A stretch of DNA of 64,000 nucleotides from Allantophomopsis cytisporea (GCA_024752435.1 CP103036.1:868001-932000); one strand, 5' to 3'. Counted from the stretch's first letter, positions 1 through 12,872 are shown. Numbers and translations are program-made. The notes: generated from the sequence alone by a model not told the origin.

Positions 1-165
1 TGTTTGAAGATAGTAATTGCGTAGAAGTTATTTGCACGTGATATCAAACTTCCTATAACGCGCTTGCTGCCTTAGCGCCCGCGACGAGGAAGCGCGCCTG
101 GATAACTTTATCACAAAGGTCTCGTGGAGCTTGACGTCGTTGAACACATCCCACATATCGCAAAC

Positions 166-663
166 ATGCCTCAAGCTCAGCCAGAGCTGAAGAAGGTACG
201 TCCAGCTCTTCCCAGGTCTTGGGACCCTTCCGAATACTCATGTATCGATGTACACAATTGCAAAGCTCTGCAATTTGCGAAGCTCGCATTCTGGAATCGC
301 ACAAGTGATCATAGCTGACTTATGTACAGTACCTCGACAAGAGGCTTTTCGTCCAGCTTAACGGAAGCCGCAAGGTTATTGGTGTCTTGAGAGGTTATGA
401 TGTTAGTTTAGGTCTCGCGACATACAAGGCTTGGCTAATGATTACAGGTTTTCTTGAACATTGTGTTGGACGATGCTGTGGAGGAGAAGGACGGTGGAGA
501 GAAGATTAGACTTGGCATGGTGGTATGTTCAGATCCTGTAGTTTCATTCTTTGGGAAATAAGGGCTAACGTTGACCTTACAGGTCATTCGAGGAAACTCA
601 GTCGTCATGCTCGAGGCATTGGAGAGAATAGCACCAGAGAGACCACAACCAATGAGAGATTAA
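166..663 (+). CDS. SMX2: Small nuclear ribonucleoprotein SmG
   Basis: SmG is one of seven Sm proteins that form the ring around the Sm site of the U1, U2, U4 and U5 spliceosomal snRNAs in the nucleus. I place exons at 166-195, 330-401, 448-522 and 583-663; all junctions are GT-AG and keep frame, giving about 85 residues against 76-77 in human and yeast. The Sm1 motif is visible as LNGSRKVIGVLRGYD in exon 2 and the Sm2 motif as IRGNSVVMLE in exon 4, both very close to known SmG proteins. The first exon holds only ten codons (MPQAQPELKK), so the start rests on the short SmG N-terminus. The gene converges on the next one with about 160 bp between stop codons. Confidence 0.93.
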
Positions 664-824
664 GGGTTTCACGAAGGATGATTCAATCTGGCAAACGGTG
701 AAAGGAACCAAAAGTTGCATTTGGGATTGGCGTCCACAGGCGTTACATATCAATAAGATATCAAAGGATACAAAGCCAGCACTTTTTGAGGCAGTTGAGG
801 TTTTGGATTTTGAAAGTGAAATAA

Positions 825-1733
825 TTACTGCTCCAATTGCTCTTTCCACTGTTCCTCTTCAAAGCCATCCATCATAGCGCCTTGGAACTCTTTAACCCAT
901 TCCTTAATACCACCTTTCAACACAAAAACCTTGACATTTGGGCGTGGCATGAATTTTGCGACATCATCGATATAGTCTTGAAACCAGCTTGCACAACGAG
1001 GCCCGCGTCCTGAAGATGATCCTAAAAGTCTATTAGAAACAGCACTATAATTCTTTGAAGCCTAGAAACATACCACAGTAGAAGACCACCTTGTCAATGC
1101 CAGCTCTCTGGCAAAGATCAAGCAATGTCTTGCGAGACTGATAAAAGCTTTGCGCTGGTAGGTTTATAGAAGTTCTAATTGTACCTCCCTGTATTGTATT
1201 AGTACATGATGATTCATGTTCGACGGGTCTGGCCTCCCGTCAGAAGGCCACAATATGTTCTCATGTTTGCAAGGAAGTACTTGAAATACAAGTATGTTAG
1301 ATAACCGCTTTTGTAGCGGCTTACTTGGAATATCTACCGCTCGCCAACCCAATTGTATCAAGAGAAAGCAGTAAGCTAGTATGATACTGGTCAACATGAT
1401 AACCAAACCCTTGGATCTCAAGGCGCGAGAGTAGTTCTCAAACATGCATCCTTGGGCTTACTTAGGAAATTTCCAGACTGCAAAGAAGACATAGATGTTG
1501 CAGATGAAACGCAAAACGTTGATACTTAACCAAGTTTGACGACGAAAGAAATGATAACTCACAATCCAATCATCCCTTCTAACATCCACACACAAAAATT
1601 TACGACCGCCCACAGCCTCAAGGTCCATTGCATCGAACAAGTCCATCAAGCCATCTGCTGAGACAACATCCGTCTTGGCTTTTGGAGCGGGGTATTTCTT
1701 CGTCCACTCTGGATGAGTTTTGGAGTCGGCCAT
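825..1733 (-). CDS. Rhodanese/Cdc25-like phosphatase-fold protein (Ych1/Acr2 type)
   Basis: This is a single-domain rhodanese-like protein of about 160 residues, the size of yeast Ych1 and of Acr2-type arsenate reductases. Exons are 1563-1733, 1074-1188 and 825-1021. Joining them gives a continuous domain: DVRRDDWI, then GGTIRTSINLPAQ, then the active-site loop CGSSSGR, which is split by the second intron. The loop has the Cys-x5-Arg spacing of the Cdc25/arsenate-reductase branch rather than the shorter loop of sulfurtransferases. From the family it could act as a protein phosphatase or arsenate reductase; the sequence does not decide between them. The first intron (1189-1562) is 374 bp, several times longer than others here, and contains an open frame of 93 codons that I read as intronic. 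Confidence 0.85.
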
Positions 1734-3368
1734 TTTAAGTTCAATGACAATATCTCAATCCGGATCAGAATAGAGGAATGAAACGTATATGTTTGGGAAT
1801 GTCAATCAAATCAGATCTCTGTTGTTGGAAGATTTATTGATATCATAATTTTCAAATTCTGGAGAATTTGGCATACAAATCTGGAATATGCCCGTGTCAC
1901 GTGAAGGCAACTTCTCATTCACATAGGTAGTATCATGAACTACTTGAACGTAATTTTCTTGAAGCACAAAAGCAAACTTATAGAATCATATCTACAATGT
2001 GCTTGTGAGAGTCTGTTTAGATGTCATACACTCTGTCGATTTGGTATTCTGGATTGCAACACTTGATTGTCAGTAGGTCAGTTTGACCCGTAATTCAAAT
2101 TACGTGTAAAATAAAATAAAAAAAGACAGGGAATTAAGATATCCGGAACATTATACTATCATGGACGATGACTGCCATACATTTTCGAGCTATCGAGTCT
2201 TTTGACGTAACAAGAGGACCAACTTCACTCGAAACAAAGATTTGATAAGATCAGCTTCGGGATCGCCTCTAAACCAGCACGAATTCAACATGGAAATGGA
2301 GAAATGCAGTGCACATCATGAAAAAACTTCTCTGATCAAATAACAGCTTAGTATTAAGATTGGAGGACATCGTAGACATTAGCTACATTAGTGTGCATCC
2401 ATAGCGAACCATGAAATATTCTAATGCCTCTTGAACGAAAACCACTCAATTACCTAACAGTACGTGATATTCCCTCATACCCAAGGAGAGGATTCCTTAA
2501 TAGGTCACATCGAAGCTTGATGGTATCATACATGATACTCAGTTCCTTGACTAAGTTCCTGCTAAAGGCAGTTGAGCGAGCACTACGAGCATGCTATCAG
2601 GAGTTTGATAACTCAAAAGCAGCCCAGACACTGATCTACCGAAAGATCTCACAATTCAACATATGATGCGAGTAAATAGTAAAAAGACAGGTCAAAGGCG
2701 AATGTTCCATATGAGATGTCTGTTTAAGTAAACAAGGTCTAAGTTAGAGTTTCTGTTCGAGGAGAGGAAGTACCATGACAGTCTCTCTATAGGCTATCTT
2801 TCATCACGGTATCCCACATTCTTCCGAGGAAAAGGCGTAAGGGGAATTCAATATGATATTCTGTCATACATAAAGATTATCAAACTGCATGAACTCTTCG
2901 GCTTATCAAATGCTACTTTCAGTGCCCCTGGATCGTGCATATGTGGTAAGTGCTTCAAGAGCTCAGCTAAATAATAATTGCATAATAAGCTTATGCAAAG
3001 TAAAAATAATCTTCGAGCTCTGATCCATGTTATCTCTGTGATACATATTCTGCTTGTGAATAATAACTTCCTACTTCAAAAACAACTAATGGTATTCAAG
3101 CTAAATTACTGTGTCATATATAGGTAAAGAGAGTGCAATTCAAGTATCCCGATCTCATGATTTACGCATCTATCAAATGCTATGAAGAGAAAAAAATTGA
3201 GAGCAGAAAAAAGAAAAAGGGTATGGATTATTCCCAAGACATATGCAGCCGTCTCATCGTATGCCGTTATACCATCCCATCCGATCCTATATGCTCCATA
3301 ATCAATCTGGTATCAGGGACCCCCTTGTCACAAAAACCACTCCAGGATCATTTTTTATCGACTTTTAC
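1734..3368. other. Gene-poor intergenic stretch
   Basis: Upstream of the rhodanese-like gene and downstream of the membrane-protein gene. It is AT-rich with only short open frames (the longest is about 130 codons at 3133-3522, overlapping the neighbour's 3' end and of unlikely composition). I see no RNA gene, repeat array or conserved coding signal. Confidence 0.5.
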
Positions 3369-4329
3369 TTATTTCTCCCATACGCGGACAGCTTCGAGCT
3401 CCACGTCGCCTTGCTCCATAGCTCTGCCGTTGTGGAACTTGCCCTTCATGCCGAGCTTCGTTTCTGTAAACCATTTTCGCACCCAGATAGCAAGCTTAAC
3501 CAGGCTCAAGATGATGATTTGAGCTACGGCGAGAATTGCAACGTAAGCAACAACACGACCGGAGTGGCCACCACTGGGGTCCAGAAAGGGATAGACGTAG
3601 AATCCCTGAGTGGCCTTAGTCAGGTATGCCAGCCCACAGTATATTGCCAAGATGATGATAAGCCAGAGCATGTGGATAAATGGCGGTGGGTTCGTTCTTG
3701 TGAAGATGATCTCGAACAGGGCAAGTGCCGAGTTCAGCGCGTGCTGGCTGATATTGCTGAAAGCAGTGAATTCTAACTTGTACCAGGTGCCGCCGAATAG
3801 CACACCCCAATAGATGATGGTTACGAGAAATGGGTAACAGGTGATGGTCGAGTAGTAGAGGTGGTATGTAGCCTGCAGTGGCCGAGGAAGGCGATTCAAC
3901 AGTGGAGTTCCATGTTTGGCGTACTGGTAGGTATAAAACGCAGCAACAGCGAAATAGAAGCAAAGTCCCCAATATGTCAGGACGGTGAAGTAGGAAAATG
4001 ATTCGCGAGCCTCTTTAGCATCATTATGGGCGGCCTCCCAGCTTAAGACGAAGATTTGGACAAAGAACGCCCACAATGCCTATACAAATATTAGTGGGGT
4101 TCGGAAGGATTCATGAAGACACGATGATGCGGCGGGGTAGATTCGCAATGGAGATGCACGCCATCTGTGATCTACGAGTCGAAGGATTTAGGTACAGATC
4201 TTGGTAACATACAAGTGCTGCGCGGATGAAGAATAACACCCACGGCGAAAATAGCCAGGAAGTCTCAAATCGATGTGACGGATCAAATACATCGTGACCG
4301 AACCACAAAGTATGAAGTCCGACTCTCAT
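3369..4329 (-). CDS. Multi-pass membrane protein, FAR-17a/AIG1 or rolling-stone-like
   Basis: Two exons, 4213-4329 and 3369-4079, join in phase at RAAL|ALWAFF to give about 275 residues with roughly six hydrophobic segments. The donor is GTATGT and the acceptor TATAG. The N-terminus carries the cytosol-facing stretch DPSHRFETSWLFSPWVLF. The middle has FEIIFTRTNPPPFIHMLW followed by YVYPFLD. This arrangement resembles the fungal FAR-17a/AIG1-like group and animal rolling-stone proteins. Some AIG1 family members hydrolyse fatty-acid esters of hydroxy fatty acids, but I cannot show the catalytic residues here, so function is open. The C-terminal 35 residues are charged and probably cytosolic. 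Confidence 0.7.
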
Positions 4330-7300
4330 TGCGACCTGTTTCGCTGAGCTCTCGTCTAAGTCGAGGATTTATCCACTTTGCTTGGTTTTTTATATACTTT
4401 TTATATATACATATATCTTAAGGTTTGCTCGGTGATCTGAGTGAAGTTTTGTCGCGCGCGTGCCGATCGATAGTAGCGTTCTGTTAATATTCGCGCCAAG
4501 AAAGGAATATCTTCGTTCGATTACTATTTCGTTTGGTGATGGATCATTATGACTTTTTACCTAAGGAAGATAGACTTATAGTCGGCGATGAAGACAAGAA
4601 ATCTCTGAGTTGCAGAGAAGATTTCACCCTTACATATCGGTATTAAAGAGTTTGAAGTTGTTGGGCCTCGTCGGCTTCCAGAAAGTGATTTTAATGGAGA
4701 ACTGAGATATAACATGGGTACCATCCTGAAAGTGTCGCATAACTGCCACACTGCACGCGTGTTTGGGTTGTTAAGAGTGGTAAGTGGCACCCATCCTAGA
4801 AAGACCTCCGCAAGCGACCTGTAGACCTTTATGATTGACAGGCGTTGGCCTGCCACAAAGAGAAGCCACATGACCAGATATAATAAGAATTGGTTTTTTT
4901 AAACAGAAAAAACTACGGAGCCAAGAGTAGTACGCAACGGATGGACTTTGTTGAGTGGTCTAGAGTGCAAAGAGCAGTATGTAACGAAGGCCTCAAAGCA
5001 CAGATATTGAGATGAGCTGAGCTTTGTGTATTAGCTGACGTGAACAGTGGTGAAGAGTAAAGTCTCTTCATGAGTATTAGGATCCTACATATTAAAGAGG
5101 GGCCGAAGAGCATCAAAAGACATCATGGGCTCTTCATACTCGAGTCAAGTAATGATTATAAATATACTTTAATGACTGAATGGCTACTTTGTATATCCGT
5201 AGACTTTTCTTATCGCTCAACATGATACTGCGGCTCCTGTACTTCATACTCTGTCTGTACCCTTCAGGTGAGATGAAAGGAGACAGAGTCCTTTGAGATA
5301 TAACCTTGTCCTTCGAGCCCTAGACAAAAACATGGTCACCCATACTCAACTGTCTTCGCCGTCTTTTTTGGTTTGTTTCTTCTTACCTGACCGATTCTAA
5401 CGTGTACACACATACACGCACATTGGATGCCTTTTGGTGTGCTTCAGTATCATTGTGGTTGGTCTGTAGCGATGCTTTGCAACTGCGTACTATCCGTCGG
5501 ATATATATGTACATGGCATAAGGATAAATACAGGAAACTGACCCAGTAGACATCGGTGAACCAGATTTTTGGTGTGATTTTCCGTTTGATAACATGACTT
5601 GAGTATTGCGGGGTTTCACAGCTTCGAGGATTATGATGTTGTTACCACAAGAAGGGTTACCCAACCAGTCCGAAGTCAAGACTCCTCACGTCGGACAACG
5701 TTCCATGCCTCATGATCCCATGGTCTCATGGTGCTGTGCATCGTCATGCATTATTATGCAAGGAATCAGTCGGTGTCGTGCCACACAGTCATGAGGAGTC
5801 CTTGCTGTTGATACCGTACCATTCTTTCTTCTTTCTTCTTTCTTCACCCTTCCTCACAGCCGTTGGATCATTCCAGTGTACTTGTAAGTTCTCGATGTTG
5901 CGTCTTGCGTGATGAGAACGGGGCACCGTTGTCTGGCTTGAAACTGTCTCGCTTGTCAGCCAGGATGAAGCCCACACTGACTGCTGGATCTAAAGAGAAA
6001 GGAAGAAAATTGTTGACGGAAACGAAATGAAGAGAAGGCAGATATGGTAGCCCGGTTTCAATTCGTACATATTTGTGTATTCGGTATTGACTATCGGGTA
6101 TCGAGCAAGACCGGCATATACAGTACCGAGGACTGAGTAATGAGGGATGGGCACTGGAAAGATTGCGGTGCCATGCAGCAATATATATTATATACGACCT
6201 CCATCCAGATGTTTTGAAGCCAGTCCTTTGCTAATTGGAAGTAAGCATAAAGACTATCGATTCTGCTATGTATTACGCATGCATGGCTTATGCTCTAGTG
6301 GTGAAGTGATTGACATGGACAGATGAGGTGAAAGCAAAACCATGTGCCCTTCTCTCAGCGCGCACGCAACATTTGTTCCGTGGCTTCTCAGGCAAAAGCT
6401 ACTCTGCAAGCAAACTACAATGGGCTTTGTGCATGCTCAGTACTATGTACGGTTGGTCGCGGCCCAGCTTATCTATCATCTGCAAGGGAGACAAGGTAGA
6501 GCATATCGCCTCACTCCCTAAATTGTATGCATATCTGTCACAAAATGTGAATTAGCACGAGCAGAGTCCATATTGATTCCAATCTTGACTGAGAGGAAAG
6601 GCACATTGAAGGAATGTCAAAAATAAAATATAAAATATAACAATGAGTACAGAAGAAAATAAACAAATAAATAAAAATTCGGGAGGCTGCAAAGACGGAA
6701 GGGAAAAGGAGAGCCTTCGCAAATGTTCAGACAGACAGACCCCTTACTCAAATCTCGCATATTTGATTCTTTCCACCGACCCCAAACCAAATCCACGCAA
6801 GTCAGATAGCAAAAACAACAACAGACGGCGATAGCAATGCGGTTGAGTACGCGTGTAAGTGAAGAGTTGACGAGACATTGATGCTATCTTAAAACGGTGT
6901 AAGGTTCAAAGAATGTGAGTGGATGAATGGACAAGTAGACATACATATGTACTATGTACTGACAGATATACACATTATCCTATGATATGTGCATACATAC
7001 TGACGATGTGATAATCCAATGTAGTGAGGAGGTTTACATGGACAGTACAAAATTAGATGATGGAGAAAAGTGGTGCACATCGCTTGCTTGACTTTCATCT
7101 ACATACTCTACATATCATACATACATAGAAATTCCCTGCCTTTCTCTCCTCCACCCGCTGATCCCTTGGTTCGTGTTGATCAAATCTTCCGTGGATTCTC
7201 AATCCATGAACTGCGGCGTGGTCTGAAGTATGTATATCGATTTCGACTATCGGGATTGCATCGATTGTACATCGACATTACCCTTCCCAAAAGTGGTTGT

Positions 7301-9114
7301 AAGATCAACGATCACTCGAAAATCCACTTCTTTCAGTCAAATATTCGGAGCAATCAATCACGCACGCACTCATGTACTCACTCGCACTCAACACATACGA
7401 CTACGATATTCACACATTCAATCTCTTTCAGCTAAATCTTCCACTCATCCAATTTCAATCTCTCTCCTCCCCAGTTCAATGAATCCTCGACGACTTGTAC
7501 CTAAATCCCTCAGCCTCCGTACAAACAAAACATTCATGCACATCGTTTGGGAAATACTGTATCATCGCAATCGCATAGAGTGATCATTCAATCTACTCCC
7601 TACCTTACCTACAGTCTGCCCAGCAGATTCCACTACGCTTGTGCATCGTTGCAGCTACATACTACTGCAGTAGCACCGTGAGAGGCAACGGTTACGAGAA
7701 AACTCTCTCACTTCTAGAAGAATATTCAGACGGTTACGCACTTGTCAAGGAAGCATCTGTGGAATTATCAGGACAGTCAGGAACTGCGCTCGTCTCACTA
7801 GTATCGAAATCCACGGGTCCTAAGGATTCTTTAACAAGATTCCTCTTTTTTGAGATCGAGAGGAGGGAGGGGGTTGGTGGGCGCCCTCAATCCACAATTT
7901 CCCACAATTTCCCACAAATTTCCCACTTGATTGTGCGATCGAGCTGAACAGTGCTCTGATTGTCTCTGCGTGCTGCGCTCTGTGCATTTCGTCCCTGGTC
8001 GCTTACTCCGTATTGTCTCTCCCTTTGCCTGTCGGCCACCAGTCCACTCTCGCTTTGGGGGCTTCCATAGCTCAAGACCGCGGGTTCCTGGACTAAGAGC
8101 CCTGCTCGTTCCTGCTTAGCATTTATTAGTGCACAGGGCTCGGTGACTGTCTTTATTGACTTTCGAAGGGTTCCCAGTAAGTAAAATAACAGACGTAACA
8201 TTCCGAGAGGGAAAGAGAGAGAGAGGGTCAAAGAGTCGACAGATTGAGAGACAATTGGAAGAGTCAAAGAGTCCAAAGTGTTCAAAGAGTTAAAGAAAGA
8301 AAACCCTCCGAGTCAAGCAAGCCTGGTCACGCGAAGCCGTTGATTTAACTATGGTACCTGATTATCAAAGTCCATTCAACTTCTTCATTCAGCTACATAC
8401 TCTTTGCTCCATACGACTTCAGCCCGGCAGAATCTCGACTCGGAAACTTGCACTTTGTTCTAGATAGTGTCGAAGGAAGCACCAAGCAATCAAAGCAAGC
8501 AACAGGGAACGAAAGAGCTGCAGTAGTGTTATAGAATCTCCCCCAACTCTAAACCGCCTCTATTGTACTGTGTACTGTACTCTCTCAAGTCCAAGCTCCT
8601 CCAGGAAACTCAACTACCAAACTCTACGGCGCAGGCTATTTCACCACTACTGATAGGCCCTCCTATACCTTACTTACTGGCTACTCCATACCATCATACC
8701 GACTCCATACTTACGCTGCTTCAAACCAACCTGGATTCAACCTGGACTCTACCTACTCCAACTGCACCAAAATTCACACTATCCATCCCAAAAAGCCTCC
8801 TAGACTCACAACCTCAAAGCAACCAGACGGAACCACAGCCCCCCCAAGCACCACACGCGCCACAAAGCACCCAGAGCCAGGCTCCTAATTGCAACACTGC
8901 ACCAGCTGCTACACACCATCAGCGCGCCAACTGGTCCCACGACATACACACCGCAGATGTTCCTGGTTGTGCAATCAATTTATTGCGAGAAACATCAAGT
9001 GCCACAGTCCTGGACCATTCTGCCGTCTCGACCCGCGAAATCAGCAGCGCGAACCCAGCAATTCTACCCTTACACCCAAATGTAGTGAAGCTCCCGCAGC
9101 ACCCGCCTGGCGTA
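4330..9114. other. 4.8-kb gene-poor region and probable long upstream/leader region
   Basis: No frame longer than about 130 codons is convincing before 8563. The first half is ordinary AT-rich intergenic DNA. From about 7.1 kb onward the + strand becomes strongly pyrimidine-rich, with simple motifs, a triplicated 11-bp cacaatttccc element at 7893-7926, and a GA-rich purine tract with repeated tcaaagagt at 8207-8300. This is the texture of a long promoter and 5' leader for the gene at 9115. The frame of that gene stays open back to 8563, but the extra 184 codons are low-complexity and look untranslated. Confidence 0.4.
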
Positions 9115-11439
9115 ATGGCGCCGTTCGAAGATTCCGTTGCGGATCGAGTTCACTTCCAGGACCAGGACCATCTTTCTCTTCCAATCTTCTTTGTTGTTCA
9201 ACCTGATGACGAGTTGCCTCCCAATTCTCCCGACTTAGAGGACGATGAGGACGAGGGAAACCACCTCGAAAGACACAGACTGAGTACCGGAATACCTAAA
9301 GCCTTCACCATGGCCGATTTAAGGGAGATGAATGTCCCTGTTCACCCTATACCTGCCATGCAGGGCGCTTTTGCCGAATCAATGCATGATGCTTCAGCGG
9401 TGAATACGTCCATATCTAGATCTATTGCTTCTAATGCAACAGAACGTCGGAAAATACTCCTGGAACAGAATGTCACGGAGGAGACACATGCTGCTCGCTG
9501 GCGCCAACACCCCGGTCAGGAGTATCACGAATTGTGGAAGCTTATAGCTCAGATATCCTTTGGGGTACACCTCTTACTATATGGAATGGCCAAGGATGAG
9601 CATCAGGTCTCCGCGATTTTACAAGGGCACGTGAATGAGGTGGATGAATTTTTACAGACTACTCTTGAGGATTTTGACCTGGCCCTGGAGGATGTTGACG
9701 AACGCTTGAGATTTCTTAAGCTTCCTCTCGAAAATATTGCGATGTTTGATACGATGCTCGAAGACAGACAATACAGACTCCAGGTCATCGATGGCAACGA
9801 AAAGATCGAGCATATCATCCAACGTACGGCGGCCGCCATGAAGGACGCTCTTAAAGATGTTGTTCAGGGACTGGATGCCACTCAGGAGTTCACCCGATAC
9901 TTGAACCGAGAGCAACAATCAGCTGTCTGGCGCGATGAACGCCCAGACACTCAACGAGTTTTTAACGCGATGAAAGGAAATGCTGATGGCTGGAACCAGG
10001 CTTTTATGTCCCTTCAGGCGAAGGGCAGTCAACTTGGGACAGGATTGGTACAGCTTGGATCGATAGTGGCAGAGATGGATAGAAGAGCGGGTGACGTGAG
10101 CCGCAACACAAGGGTACTTTTGACGTCCCACGTATACAGCTCGTCAATTAACAAGCAGCAGTTCAGCATTGTCCCGGGAACTAGCCCCGCATCCCCCATT
10201 TCCCTAGCCTCCCCCCCACAGTCACCTCCAAGGAAGACATACAACCACAATGTGCAGTCCATCAACACTCTACAGGCTTCGAAATCTATTGTTTCCGCCA
10301 TAAATACAACATTGCCAGCCTCTCAGTATGTCCAAGAAGATGCAGATGATGTTTCAGAGAGTCCGGCATCCGAGCATAGGATCAGCTCTGACTTTGAAGC
10401 CAACTCTCCAACGTTGGCACCGGCACTGCGTTTCAGCCCAGTTCCAGAACCTGCTGAGTTCACACTGCAACCAAAAGTTTACACTCCTATACCTTCGCCT
10501 TCAGCTTCACCCAAACCACAGGAACGTCCCATACCAACACCAGCTCCCACAAAGGAAGTCGTTAGGAAATCCTCCCTACGTCAACGCTTCTCCCTGCGCG
10601 GGAGAAAGCAATCAGCTCAACAGGCCAAGGCCCCAGACTCAAGGCCCATTGGCAACATTCTGACTCCACCAACGAGTGGTGGAGGAAGAAAGGACTCGCT
10701 CAATGGATCCGAATCCGATAAATCGCAATTCGCGTATAATTCTCCTGATACATTTGCATCTCGTTCCTTATACACCACCAGATCGAGGGCTGATCTTCAC
10801 TCAAACTCTTCCAAGACGGATCTGAGATCTGTAAGATCTGTGAAATCCAGACCTGAACTCCGCCCAACTAGAATCGAAATGCCTCCGCCTCCTCGACCAC
10901 ACCAGTTAACACACCGACCCTCAGAACCCAGTCTGAGCAGTCTTAATAGTCAAAGCAGTCTCAATCAACGGCCATCTCGCCCAGAACTTCAACATCGACC
11001 ATCTAATCCAAATTTCTCGCCATTCAGCAACAATAATAATATACTCCCATCCCCACGATCAGAAACGTACTTCACTTTCACTCCTGTACAGGCCAACCCC
11101 AATTCTCCTCTCCAAAGACCTTGGACTGCCGCTCCGTCACCAATGCAGCCTCCGCCGTCCCGACATGCACCTAGCACCATGGGAATGAGCATACGTTCGG
11201 AAATGACGGTTATGACGACCAACACCCAGGGAGAAAAGGTCAAGAAAAAGCGCATCGGATTTGGCTGGTTGAAGAAAGCATTCAGTCTCAGCGAAGAAGA
11301 AAAGTTAGCGTTCGAGGCTCGACGACAAGGTATGGACCAGGACTATTTACAAGCCCGTGAAGTACCTCGATTCCTGGACGGCCGAAGAATCGATCGAGAC
11401 CGAGATGGGAGATCCATACGAAGTGGTCACATGAGATGA
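9115..11439 (+). CDS. Conserved fungal protein with helical core and Ser/Pro-rich tail
   Basis: I do not recognise a named function. One exon gives 774 residues from the ATG at 9115; an alternative start at 8563 in the same frame would add 184 low-complexity residues, and 9310 (MADLREM) is a shorter option. I prefer 9115 because MAPFEDSVADRVHFQD begins ordinary acidic sequence and the codon has a good context. Residues ~145-340 form a dense helical block beginning EYHELWKLIAQISFGVHLLL and rich in acidic/leucine heptads, likely coiled coil. The next ~370 residues are Ser/Pro/Asn-rich and basic, probably disordered. The last 70 residues include a compact motif, KKKRIGFGWLKKAFSLSEEE, that looks like an amphipathic or membrane-binding helix. 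The pattern suggests a cytoskeletal or cortical adaptor; that is inference. Confidence 0.75.
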   Translation: MAPFEDSVADRVHFQDQDHLSLPIFFVVQPDDELPPNSPDLEDDEDEGNHLERHRLSTGIPKAFTMADLREMNVPVHPIPAMQGAFAESMHDASAVNTSISRSIASNATERRKILLEQNVTEETHAARWRQHPGQEYHELWKLIAQISFGVHLLLYGMAKDEHQVSAILQGHVNEVDEFLQTTLEDFDLALEDVDERLRFLKLPLENIAMFDTMLEDRQYRLQVIDGNEKIEHIIQRTAAAMKDALKDVVQGLDATQEFTRYLNREQQSAVWRDERPDTQRVFNAMKGNADGWNQAFMSLQAKGSQLGTGLVQLGSIVAEMDRRAGDVSRNTRVLLTSHVYSSSINKQQFSIVPGTSPASPISLASPPQSPPRKTYNHNVQSINTLQASKSIVSAINTTLPASQYVQEDADDVSESPASEHRISSDFEANSPTLAPALRFSPVPEPAEFTLQPKVYTPIPSPSASPKPQERPIPTPAPTKEVVRKSSLRQRFSLRGRKQSAQQAKAPDSRPIGNILTPPTSGGGRKDSLNGSESDKSQFAYNSPDTFASRSLYTTRSRADLHSNSSKTDLRSVRSVKSRPELRPTRIEMPPPPRPHQLTHRPSEPSLSSLNSQSSLNQRPSRPELQHRPSNPNFSPFSNNNNILPSPRSETYFTFTPVQANPNSPLQRPWTAAPSPMQPPPSRHAPSTMGMSIRSEMTVMTTNTQGEKVKKKRIGFGWLKKAFSLSEEEKLAFEARRQGMDQDYLQAREVPRFLDGRRIDRDRDGRSIRSGHMR

Positions 11440-12872
11440 TACAGGGGCCCATTTACCACTGCCGACTGTGAAGGGGATTTGTTTGCTTAGCGCGTACATT
11501 GCTCGTTTGTGCTTTTGCCTCTTTTGTTTCCTCACTAGATACCCCCATCCCTAATTCCTTCAGCATGGTGTTTTGCGGCGTCCCAACATTCAAAACATTT
11601 CTCTGTGCACTGTCTTCAAATTATGAGTCTGTTTCAAAGCAACAGCGAGTTAAAAATTCTCTGCTTTCACTTTTCGTCTAGCGTTCATTTGCGTTCGTCT
11701 CTTGCACCTGAGCGTCTCGTCTTTCTTCGAATTTATGTCTTTTTCTGTTGTGTGTGGTTTTATAAGGGTTGTACAACAGGATCTGGGATAGGAAAGGACC
11801 AGATCTGAATCTTCCTTGGCTTTGGCTCGATAGAGCAATCAATAATACAGTGTGACGTGAGCGTCATTAGGTTTCAGAAATCAAAGAAATAACAGATCAC
11901 GAGCTGTTTCCTCCCTCGTGATAAATAAGTTCGGGTTGCTTTGATATTCCATAGCATCATGGGGCTTAATCATTTGTGCTACAGATGGGTTTTTCATCTT
12001 GTGATTTCAAGTTCTTGGCGAGCATTTATGATATGCCATTTATTCAACAGGCTCGAAGTCTAACATCGAGCGTGTTCTCTATCATTGGGACAGTATTCAC
12101 CATGGAGTGGAATTAGGGCCCTGAAACATCTCTCAGACATGTTTTCACCTTGTTATAGAAGAAGCATTTGAGTATAAATAAAAGCTTATTATGATTCACA
12201 GCAATATTACATACATCACCTTTCCACCATGCTCGACACAATTAAAACAGATTGCAAAGCTTGCAGAAGTGAAACAATCTATGCTTGTAGAAACATTCTA
12301 TGCTTTATATCTTATCTATGTAAACGATGACCCCGTTTTTCGCAAAAAGATTCGTGGCAGGAAGGTTATAACATAAAAAATACATGATAGCAACATACAG
12401 GTAACAACACATCGTCTTTTTTTAACGATAGAGATAGCAAAAAGCAAAAAGGCCACAGCCATATACAAAAAAACAGATCCAAGATATCATCCCATCCGAC
12501 CAAGTGCCTAAGGTCATATTCGTTATCATACTCCATCCATCGTTATCCCTTACTCGTACTCCATTGCCGTCCGTAAACATAATAAACCATCATCCCCTTC
12601 CGATACCAATAATACATTGCCTGCAATCCGGCACCAGCCCAATAATACAAGGCCGTCTCTCCCACACCCACCATTGCAAAGTCCAAGTTCCTTCTCAAAT
12701 CCGCCGCCGCACTGGTAGCATCCGCACTTGTGGAACCCCCACGGCCCTCATCTCACGGACTGTCGTTGCGCTCCAACGGGAAGCTGATCTCGCCGCGTTG
12801 CATGCGCTCGCGAATTGAAACTGTCTTGTCCTTGCCATCCTTCGAGTCATGACGCCCATGGCGTCGCGACCT
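11440..12872. other. Convergent 3' intergenic region
   Basis: Lies between two convergent genes and holds their 3' untranslated regions. It is AT-rich with several AATAAA-like sequences, and I see no gene or RNA. Confidence 0.4.

Noticed and set aside
8563..9114. Upstream extension of the 9115 gene by 184 codons
   Set aside because: Same frame and open, but the translation is Pro/Thr/Gln low complexity over pyrimidine-rich DNA, unlike the conserved part. The ATG at 9115 starts ordinary protein sequence.
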